Of a stretch of DNA of 11,710 bases, positions 1-5,385 are shown in pieces. Numbering within the stretch: position 1 is the first letter of the stretch; every line of letters begins with the position of its first letter. The notes under the pieces were generated by a model, which saw nothing but the letters and a program-made list of their open reading frames with translations, made no database searches and was not told the origin of the DNA. The position numbers were made by a program, and so were the translations under genes. The stretch lies in contig JAKCAB010000275.1 of assembly GCA_021839785.1 (NCBI GenBank), forward strand, positions 1-11,710, in the 5' to 3' direction. This stretch comes from a bacterium. Its GTDB lineage: Bacteria > Verrucomicrobiota > Verrucomicrobiae > Limisphaerales > J093.

Positions 1-64
1 TGCCCTGGCCTTGGTCGTAGAGCTGGAGGATGCGCTCACGCACCGGGACCGGAATGGCTTTCAT
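1..64 (-). CDS. IS630-family transposase, N-terminal fragment (cut by window edge)
   Basis: An ATG at 64 opens a frame of 21 codons that runs off the left edge. It begins MKAIPVPVRERILQLYDQG. This resembles the first helix of the N-terminal helix-turn-helix of IS630-type transposases, which typically start with a short basic stretch and an R-x-R-I-(I/L)-x-L-Y-(E/D)-x-G pattern. The DDE catalytic domain would lie outside the window. The ATG lies about 60 bases inside the proposed element end, a normal distance for these small ISs. Only 21 residues are visible, so the family call is moderate. No strong ribosome binding site is seen. Confidence 0.6.
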   Translation of the reverse strand, partial: MKAIPVPVRERILQLYDQGQG

Positions 65-123
65 GCCCCAAGCCTACGCCGGATGTGGCCCCGCGTAAAG
101 CTACATTATTTGTGGAAACGCTC
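1..123 (-). mobile_element. Right end of an IS630-like insertion sequence
   Basis: Homology to the tolC-like gene stops abruptly at a TA dinucleotide (124-125). The sequence to its left does not continue that gene and instead leads, within 60 bases, to the start of a transposase-like reading frame. IS630/Tc1-type elements insert at TA and duplicate it, which fits this boundary. Read inward on the minus strand, the proposed terminus begins GAGCGTTTCCACAAATAATG. The other end lies outside the window, so the matching inverted repeat and the second TA cannot be checked here. The junction geometry and transposase start are seen directly; the family assignment is inference. Confidence 0.68.
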
Positions 124-335
124 TAGCTGCCGCTCAGAGTCAGCCGCGCGATGCGCGGATTCACGCGCTGGATCTGGATGTCGAGGTTGTGTTCGAGCGC
201 GATCTGAATGCAGTCCTCCAGCGACAAGTCGCGTACCGTTTCCGCGACGGCAGCGCGTGCAGTCACAAAGGCGGCCAGGGCCGCGAGCACGGCGCCAGGA
301 AGGAGCCGGCGCGGCAGAAAGGGCGGTTTCATCAT
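123..335 (-). pseudogene. TolC-like outer-membrane efflux protein, N-terminal stub disrupted by an IS
   Basis: This frame encodes 70 residues. It has a basic start (MMKPPFLPRR), a hydrophobic core and an A-rich cleavage region near AVAE, so it is a Sec signal peptide. The mature start reads LSLEDCIQIALEHNLDIQI, matching the first repeat of TolC/OprM-type outer-membrane factors (L-s-L-x-x-a-i-x-x-A-L-x-x-N). Full-length family members have about 400-500 residues, so only the beginning remains. The stop codon TAG is made of TA plus the first base of the proposed insertion sequence. In the intact gene this TA was probably the start of a tyrosine codon after LSGS. The ATG overlaps the stop of the upstream permease in an ATGA arrangement, which suggests translational coupling in a macB-tolC operon. 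Non-functional as it stands. Confidence 0.72.
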
Positions 336-1279
336 TCGTAGCGCAAGGCTTCGATGGGATCGAGTTGGGCGGCTTTGCGCGCCGGATAGAACCCAAAAAA
401 GATTCCAATAAAGGCGCTAAAGCCGAAGGCCAGGAAAACCGACGCCGGCGCGATGAGCGTTGCCCACCCCATCTTCGCCGAAAGGAGCCGCGAACTGCCC
501 ACGCCCAGCAGGATGCCGATCACGCCGCCGCCGACGATGCTGAGCGTCACGGCCTCGATCAAAAATTGCAGCAGGATGTCGTTGCCACGCGCGCCCACGG
601 CGAGGCGGACGCCGATCTCGCGGGTCCGCTCAGTGACGCTGACCCACATGATGTTCATGATGCCAATGCCACCGACGAGCAGCGAAACTCCCGCGATCGA
701 GCCAAGCAGGACGGTCATCACCCGTGAAGTGGAGGTGGCCATCTCGGTGATTTCCTCCTGGGTGCGGACGATGAAGTCATCCTCGCGGCCCGGCCCGATT
801 TTGTGCCGTTGCCGGAGCAGGTCGGTGATCTGGTTCTGCACGTCCGCCAACAGCGTGGGCGCCGAAGCCTGGACCAGCAGCGAGCGGTAGGTGGTGGCCG
901 AACCCATCAGCCGCTTTTGCGCGCTGGTGTAAGGCACCAGCACGATGTCGTCCTGGTCGCTGCCCATCATGTTCATGCCTTTCGCCGAGAGCAGGCCCAC
1001 GATGGTGAACGGGACGTTCTTGATGCGGATGGTCTGGCCGACGGGGTCGTCGGCGGCGAACAGAGTCGTCGCCGTCGTTTGACCGATCAGCGCAACCTTG
1101 TTGGCACTGCGGACGTCGGCCTCGGTGAAATTGTTGCCGCTGGCGACGGGCCAGGAGCGGATGTCCACATAGCCCGCGCCCACGCCCATGACCTGCACGT
1201 TTTCGTTCTCGTTGCCGGCCTTCCAGGACAAACGCACTTCGGCGAGCAAGCCGCCTTCCGTCGCCGTTCGCAACGTCAA
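332..1279 (-). pseudogene. MacB-type ABC transporter permease, C-terminal remnant fused to a kinase tail
   Basis: From about residue 22 of this 315-residue frame the protein matches the periplasmic (MacB_PCD) and FtsX domains of MacB-type permeases. The stretch around [19 protein letters not shown] and [20 protein letters not shown] is the end of the periplasmic domain. Three membrane segments lie at about 187-215, 245-262 and 278-300. The family signatures NIMWVSVTERTREIGVRLAVGA and FGFYPARKAAQLDPIEALRYE are clear. The nucleotide-binding domain, first membrane helix and most of the periplasmic domain are missing. The first 20 residues ([18 protein letters not shown]) look instead like the last strands of the histidine kinase ATPase domain upstream. 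The only available start is a TTG inside that kinase tail. MacB exports macrolides, peptides or siderophores with MacA and TolC; without those parts this fragment is probably non-functional. Confidence 0.75.
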
Positions 1280-1745
1280 GCGCGCGCGTGTTTGCCAGTC
1301 CCACGCCCTCCGGTCGGCCCACGGCGGCGGGCGCTGGCAGACCGGGGCCGTTGTCGCCCACGCGCAGGATGAGTTCGTCGCCTTTGCGCTCGGCGGCGAT
1401 CCGGATCACGCCGGGGGCCAGCCGCGCCTCGATGCCGTGCTTGATCGCGTTCTCGACCAAGGGTTGGAGGATGAGGATCGGGACGAAGCCCGCCAACGTG
1501 TCCGCCGCCACGGCTTTTTCGACCTTGAGCCGGTCCCCGAAACGGGCCTGCTCGATTTCCTGGTAACGATCCAGGAACATCATTTCTTCGGCCAACGTGA
1601 CTTCCTGCCGCTCCGGCTGGCTCAACGTAAGCCGCAACAGTTCGCTGATCGACCCGATCATCTCGTCGGCGGCCTGGGGGTCTTTGTGGACGAGCGTGGC
1701 CAGCGAGTTGAGCGCGTTGAAGAGGAAGTGCGGGTTCAGTTGCAT
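1220..1745 (-). pseudogene. LytS-type sensor histidine kinase, catalytic half (frameshifted)
   Basis: This is the catalytic half of a His_kinase/HATPase_c protein of the LytS/YehU group. The first residues, [15 protein letters not shown], hold the H-box with the phospho-accepting His at residue 6. The N-box [11 protein letters not shown] has Asn99. The G1 box is DNGPGL (131-136) and the G2 box GVGLANTRA (147-155). After A155 (base 1281) the frame loses similarity. Skipping one base gives the kinase-like ending [19 protein letters not shown], which finishes near 1220. The usual R-L-x-x-L-Y-G segment between G2 and this tail is absent, so bases were lost in a CG-rich run. The tail then joins MacB in the same frame. 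The unshifted frame stays open to 777, but only as a shadow of macB. The partner response regulator that normally follows is missing. The previous 11 bases hold an amber codon separating this half from its sensor half. Confidence 0.75.
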
Positions 1746-1754
1746 CCGCAGCGC

Positions 1755-2318
1755 CTACAAGCGCGCTTCGGTTAGGCGGGTCTTGAGTTCCAAAGTGCTC
1801 CGTTCGCGTTCGCGAAACCGACGCGTGTACGCCATCACCAGGTTCGCGCTCACCAGCACGCAGTACGTGAGCATGTCGAACGAAAAGCGGAACGTCAGGG
1901 CGGCCTCGAATCGACCGAAGCCCGTGACGGGCTTTTCGTTTGGCCTCGGCTCCGGGGGGCGCCCCAAGAGGTCTTCGCCAAAAAGACCAACCAACAACTC
2001 CGTGGTCAGGAGGTTGAGTCCTTCATAGACCAACACGGCGACCAAGCCGGCACCCAGGTGCACCAACGCGTCGCGCCCGACGGCGCCGCGCTCGAAGCCG
2101 AACCGGTCCGCCAACCGGCGGATCGGCGGCCACAACAGCGCCCACAGATACCAGTCGCGCAGGCCCAGCGTGATGGCGTGTCCCCACTCGGGCGAGCGCC
2201 CGCGCGCGGCGGCCATCGCGTAGAGTTGCGTCCCAAACGCCAGACCGAGCAGCGTCCAAAAGGCGGCGAAGCCCGCCCAGCGCAGCCACGGCCAGCGATT
2301 GACGTTCTCACGGTTCAC
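1755..2318 (-). pseudogene. LytS-type sensor histidine kinase, N-terminal membrane half
   Basis: This is the membrane sensor half of the same kinase. Four hydrophobic segments can be seen, starting at WLRWAGFAAFWTLLGLAFG, ITLGLRDWYLWALLW, ALVHLGAGLVAVLVYEGL and DMLTYCVLVSANLVMAY. A charged helix follows (FRERERSTLELKTRLTEARL), the usual lead into the H-box. The frame ends at TAG (1755-1757). Reading CAG (Gln) there gives [20 protein letters not shown], a normal uninterrupted kinase linker, so a single C-to-T change explains the break. I chose the GTG at 2318 because AAGGGAG lies 8 bases upstream; an ATG at 2342 is the alternative. The frame is open further, to about 2531, but the extra residues do not look like protein of this family. 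No effector or partner regulator is nearby. Confidence 0.7.
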
Positions 2319-2326
2319 CGGAACGG

Positions 2327-2333
2327 CTCCCTT
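2327..2333 (-). promoter_or_regulatory. Ribosome binding site for the histidine kinase
   Basis: AAGGGAG on the minus strand, with an 8-base spacer to the GTG at 2318-2316. It is the only convincing Shine-Dalgarno sequence near the possible kinase starts and favours the GTG over the ATG at 2342. Confidence 0.5.
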
Positions 2334-2420
2334 CAAGCACATTCCCCGCGGCCTGTCACCGCCCAACTGGCCGGGGCGCCGGGGAAAACCGATAGCGCGG
2401 GCGCCGCATGGCACAAAAAA

Positions 2421-2436
2421 TGTCGCAATTGCGACA
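2421..2436. promoter_or_regulatory. Perfect 16-bp palindrome, candidate operator
   Basis: TGTCGCAATTGCGACA is a perfect inverted repeat of two 8-base arms, flanked by A6 on the left and A5 on the right. It lies in the divergent region, about 103 bp upstream of the kinase start and 163 bp upstream of the GH26 start, a position that fits a dimeric regulator binding site. Read on the minus strand, the same DNA forms a 6-bp stem with an AATT loop followed by six Ts. It could therefore also act as a weak terminator or attenuator ahead of the kinase. I see no convincing -35/-10 pair next to it and cannot name a regulator. Confidence 0.5.
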
Positions 2437-2598
2437 AAAATTGCCCCATAGAGGAAACCTCGCGGCTGCGACCGAGACGGACGCGCGCCAAAAACTGGGA
2501 TGCGTCCATCCGGAAGTTGAAGGCACCCCACTCAGAAGCGGGCCGCGAACTTGGCAGTCCGGTCTTGAATGACCCGCTGCCGCCGGCGTCCAACCGCC

Positions 2599-3633
2599 AT
2601 GCGATTTGCCACTGTTCCCGCCCTTGTGCTCGCTGGCGCGTGTCTGCTCACGCTGGCCGCCGCCGAGCCGGCCAATCCGAAATCCAACGCCAAGACCCGC
2701 GCCGTCCTGGACTACTTCCATTCGCTATCCGGCAAACCGACGAAGCGCATCCTGTCCGGCCAGTTCACCAACTTCGGCCGCGGCGCCAATCTGCGCCTGC
2801 TGGAAGAAATCCACGATCGAACCGGACACTGGCCTGCGCTCATGGGCGTGGACTGCGCGGATTTCGGTCGCGGCGGACTCACGTTCGAGGCACCGAACCA
2901 AGCAGCGATCGCCTACTGGAAGCAAGGCGGACTGGTCACCGTGAGCGCGCACCTTTACAACCCCGCCAACCCGCGGGGCGGCGGCCTGCGCGACAAAGGC
3001 GTCAACATCGCGGACCTGCTCCAGCCCGACACCGACACGCACCGGCGCTGGATGCGGGAACTCGATCAACTCGCGGCGGGCTTGCAGGAGTTGAAGGATG
3101 CCGGTGTGGTGGTGCTCTGGCGGCCGTTCCACGAGATGAACGGCGGCTGGTTTTGGTGGGGCGCGCAGGAGCCTGAGGCCTTCATCCGCGTCTGGCGACA
3201 CATGTTCATGTACTTCAGCGAAACCAAAGGGCTGGATAATCTGCTCTGGGTTTACGGCCCCAACCACGGCCAGAAAACCGCTGCGTATTACGCCGGCGAC
3301 CGTTTCGTCGATCTCGTTGGCCTAGACGCTTACACCGACTCCATCGACCCGGAGCACATCAAGGGTTACGCCGAAGTGGCGGCGTTGCCGAAGCCCTTTG
3401 GTTTCACCGAATACGGTCCGCACGGCCCCAGCAATCCGCCGGGCGACTACGACTACCGACGCTTCCTGGCCGGGATCGAAAAGAACTTCGGCAAGACGTG
3501 CTTCTTCATGTCGTGGAATGGGAAGTGGAGCCTGGCCAGCAATCAAAACACCGCCGAGCTGTTGTCGAACCCCGCAATCGCGAATCGCGAGGATCTGCCG
3601 GCCGGTTTGGCGGGCGCGCCGAAGAAGGATTGA
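2599..3633 (+). CDS. Secreted glycoside hydrolase family 26 (beta-mannanase-like)
   Basis: The protein has 344 residues. A Sec signal peptide (about 1-21, MRFATVPALVLAGACLLTLAAAEPA) directs export; a cysteine at 15 lacks a good lipobox, so signal peptidase I cleavage is more likely. The rest is one GH26 TIM barrel. It shows ILSGQF (51-56), the SAHLYNP strand end (116-122), WRPFHEMNGGWFWWG with the acid/base Glu179, and PFGFTEYG with the nucleophile Glu271. GH26 enzymes are retaining hydrolases, mostly endo-beta-1,4-mannanases, with some beta-1,3-xylanases and mixed-linkage glucanases; mannan is the most likely substrate but is not proven. There is no carbohydrate-binding module. I chose the ATG at 2599 because the signal peptide starts there; an ATG at 2569 in frame adds ten basic residues. 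No clear ribosome binding site. It converges on a GH172 gene. Confidence 0.88.
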   Translation: MRFATVPALVLAGACLLTLAAAEPANPKSNAKTRAVLDYFHSLSGKPTKRILSGQFTNFGRGANLRLLEEIHDRTGHWPALMGVDCADFGRGGLTFEAPNQAAIAYWKQGGLVTVSAHLYNPANPRGGGLRDKGVNIADLLQPDTDTHRRWMRELDQLAAGLQELKDAGVVVLWRPFHEMNGGWFWWGAQEPEAFIRVWRHMFMYFSETKGLDNLLWVYGPNHGQKTAAYYAGDRFVDLVGLDAYTDSIDPEHIKGYAEVAALPKPFGFTEYGPHGPSNPPGDYDYRRFLAGIEKNFGKTCFFMSWNGKWSLASNQNTAELLSNPAIANREDLPAGLAGAPKKD

Positions 3634-3690
3634 ACCCGAATTCCGAAGTTGGGGAGCACGCCCGCCCTCGGGTGTGGCTGAACGCGCCAG

Positions 3691-3750
3691 GTAGGGCGCG
3701 CTCTCCGAGCGCGCCGCCGAACGCGGCGGGCTGGGGACAGCCCGCCCTAC
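3691..3750. repeat. 60-bp composite palindrome (double-hairpin REP/BIME-like unit)
   Basis: The unit is bounded by GTAGGGCG (3691-3698) and its inverted copy CGCCCTAC (3743-3750). Inside are two independent perfect hairpins: GGCGCGCTC/GAGCGCGCC around a TCC loop (3695-3715), and GGCGGGCTG/CAGCCCGCC around a GGGA loop (3725-3746). Two different hairpins inside shared inverted ends is the layout of a BIME. It could fold either as two small hairpins or as one long cruciform. Confidence 0.65.
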
Positions 3751-3900
3751 CGAATGCGCTCGCCGCCCTCGGCGAGGGCGCCGAAAACCGCACGCGGGGC
3801 GCGTACGCTCCACAACTCAACTCCGGTTTTCGGGTTGAACACATCCCGGGCTGGCGCGGATCGCCAGCCCGCGCGGCGAACGTTGCCCGCCGAAAACCAG

Positions 3901-3924
3901 CGCCCCGCCAGGAACAGCGGGGCG
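3901..3924. terminator. Possible bidirectional rho-independent terminator
   Basis: CGCCCCGC and GCGGGGCG form a perfect 8-bp stem around an 8-base loop. On the plus strand it is followed by TGTCATTTT, and on the minus strand by CTGGTTTT. It lies between the convergent GH26 and GH172 genes, 58 bp from the GH172 stop, so it could serve both. The T tracts are short and offset, hence moderate confidence. Confidence 0.45.
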
Positions 3925-3982
3925 TGTCATTTTCCGATTCGCAGTTTCGCAGGCTGCGAACCACAAGGCCAACGTCGGTGGG

Positions 3983-5146
3983 CTACTTCAATTCCAGTTC
4001 GTCCTTCGACGGCAGCGGCGGGAATTTCGCGTGCGGCTCGGTCTGGTACCAGAACGCGACCGAGGCGATGTCGTCCTGGAGTTGCAGGTACCGGCCATCC
4101 TTGCGCCAGCCCAACGCCTGGATAGTCACCTTCAAGTCGTCGTCAAACCGGATCGGGTCGGTGATGTGCCAGCGGTACAGCCCGAAGCGCGTCTGGGAAT
4201 CGTACAAGCCGTCCGGCCGGATGACTTGCGCCAGGCCGGTGTACGGCGTGCTGAACTCGGTGTAGCGGCGCTTGCCGTCGGGGCCGGTGGTGTCGAAGTT
4301 GTAGGAACCGCAAAAATAATCCTCGGTGCCAGTCCCGCAAATCGTCGGGAACTGGGTGTCGCCGTCCATGAAGAATTTAATTTCGCCTTCGCCCCACCAA
4401 CCCGTGCTGTGCACTTCCCACGCCAGGTACGTGCCGACGTACTGGCCCTGGCCTTTCACGCCGTCGAGGATGGTGTACTGGCCCTTGGCCTTGAGCGGAT
4501 CTTCGCGTCGGAACTGGGCGTGGAAATATGCCGCGTCCTCCGGCACGCGCGTGAGCGTGTAGTCGATCTGGTAGTAGATCGTCATGGTTTGGTCATCGAG
4601 GTTCTCCAGCGTGACCTTCGCCTTCTTCCGGAACGGCATTTGCCAGTACGAATTGAAGGCGCTGCCGGGGTTCACGCAGACCGGCAGGCTGCTGATTTGG
4701 CAATATTTCGCCCAGCCACAGGCAAAGAAATCGCCCAGCGGCACCTCAACCGACGGCTCGGTCTCGTCGTCCCAGTAAAAGCGCAAAATGAAATACCGCG
4801 TCTTGTCCAGCGGCGCCGGTGTCAGCCAGATGTGCTGGATGCTGCCCGGCCCTTCGATGTCGGCGAGCGTGAAAGTTTGTTTTGCGCCTACGCGGACATA
4901 CGGCGACACCTTCCAGCCCTGGCCCAGACCGCGCGCGGCGCCGGCGGCGGGCCCGTCCACGGACATGCCGGCTTTGCCCTTCTCGCCGGTGAAGTTCTCC
5001 GGGCTGATCGAACGCGTCTTGGCGTCCGAGAGCCGGTAGAGGTTGCCCAGGCCCAGGTTGAGTCCGTTGAAAGAACGCTCGGCCGCGAAGGCCGACAGGC
5101 CCCCGGCCAGAGCGATTGCGAGTCCAGCGATCAAGCTTCGTTTCAT
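3983..5146 (-). CDS. Secreted DUF2961 / GH172-family protein
   Basis: The protein has 387 residues. A Sec signal peptide (MKRSLIAGLAIALAGGLSAFA-AE, cleavage near residue 21) exports it; I chose the ATG at 5146 because this peptide starts there, although the frame is open further upstream. The rest is a DUF2961 domain with a double jelly-roll fold in known members. Conserved features are GPGSIQHIWLTP (99-110), the WDDE stretch (125-128), PLGDFFACG (136-144), GWWGEGEIKFFMDGD (249-263) and GTGTEDYFCGSYNF (271-284). DUF2961 is the core of CAZy family GH172, whose characterised members are alpha-D-fructofuranosidase/difructose dianhydride I enzymes and D-arabinofuranosidases acting through paired glutamates. 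Glu275 and Glu253 or Glu255 are the likely counterparts. The substrate here is unknown. Single gene, convergent with GH26. Confidence 0.85.
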   Translation of the reverse strand: MKRSLIAGLAIALAGGLSAFAAERSFNGLNLGLGNLYRLSDAKTRSISPENFTGEKGKAGMSVDGPAAGAARGLGQGWKVSPYVRVGAKQTFTLADIEGPGSIQHIWLTPAPLDKTRYFILRFYWDDETEPSVEVPLGDFFACGWAKYCQISSLPVCVNPGSAFNSYWQMPFRKKAKVTLENLDDQTMTIYYQIDYTLTRVPEDAAYFHAQFRREDPLKAKGQYTILDGVKGQGQYVGTYLAWEVHSTGWWGEGEIKFFMDGDTQFPTICGTGTEDYFCGSYNFDTTGPDGKRRYTEFSTPYTGLAQVIRPDGLYDSQTRFGLYRWHITDPIRFDDDLKVTIQALGWRKDGRYLQLQDDIASVAFWYQTEPHAKFPPLPSKDELELK

Positions 5147-5385
5147 AATGCAGCGACAGGTGTGATGGGTTTGCTTTCTGAACGACGCCGTCGCGGCGGA
5201 ACGACTCTGCCAGGTCATTCCCGAGCGAACGCGGCGTGCACGCGCGGAGTCTGGCAATCTCGCCCCGCAGCGCAAACAAGTTTTTCGGCCGGCGCCCAAT
5301 TTGACGAAACGATCGCCCGGCTGGCCCCCCGCGGCCACCGCAGTTTCGCTTCCCCGGCTGGCCGCGACCTCCTAGGCTGCGGGCG
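5147..5385. other. Divergent intergenic region between GH172 and SGNH-TPR genes
   Basis: This 239-bp region must carry promoters for both flanking genes. A TTGACG at 5301-5306 resembles a plus-strand -35 box, but no acceptable -10 follows at the right distance, so I do not call a promoter. The open frames that cross it are shadows of the flanking genes. No strong palindrome is seen. Confidence 0.4.

Larger units (their letters stand above)
2319..2598. other. Divergent intergenic region between kinase and GH26 genes
   Basis: This 280-bp stretch separates the minus-strand kinase from the plus-strand GH26 gene. The reading frames that cross it are arginine-rich and family-less, so I treat it as non-coding. 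Its notable content is the palindrome at 2421-2436, set in the only A/T-rich patch of the region (about 2413-2450), where promoters for one or both genes would be expected. No promoter can be defined with confidence. Confidence 0.5.
3634..3982. repeat. Intergenic string of palindromic (REP/BIME-like) hairpins
   Basis: This 349-bp convergent gap has no credible gene but many short perfect or near-perfect hairpins. Stem-loops lie at 3657-3676 (8 bp, one G-U pair, CCCT loop), 3695-3715 (9 bp), 3725-3746 (9 bp), 3759-3776 (7 bp, CCCT loop), 3817-3838 (7 bp, one G-U pair), 3847-3871 (10 bp), 3901-3924 (8 bp) and 3938-3960 (7 bp). Such density is typical of REP-type elements that are scattered between genes in some verrucomicrobial genomes; that comparison comes from memory, not from a search. 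Possible roles are mRNA 3'-end protection, termination or gyrase/IHF-type binding. No RAYT transposase is in the window. Confidence 0.6.

Noticed and set aside
332..1279. A genuine kinase-transporter fusion as a new system
   Set aside because: Only the last 20 or so kinase residues are in frame with MacB, and MacB lacks its ATPase and first helix, so no working fusion protein would result.
1220..1766. Programmed frameshifting or stop-codon readthrough as a way to make a full kinase
   Set aside because: The CG run could slip, but the segment after the G2 box is missing and an amber codon also lies upstream. The tail then runs into MacB, so decay explains the locus better.
3506..3964. Small open frames within the GH26-GH172 gap
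   Set aside because: They run through the hairpin repeats, are compositionally odd and have no start-site signals.
3634..3982. CRISPR array
   Set aside because: The hairpins differ in sequence and there is no constant repeat with regular spacers.
5301..5330. Sigma-70 promoter starting at TTGACG
   Set aside because: The next 16-18 bases lead into a GC-rich stretch without a -10-like hexamer.
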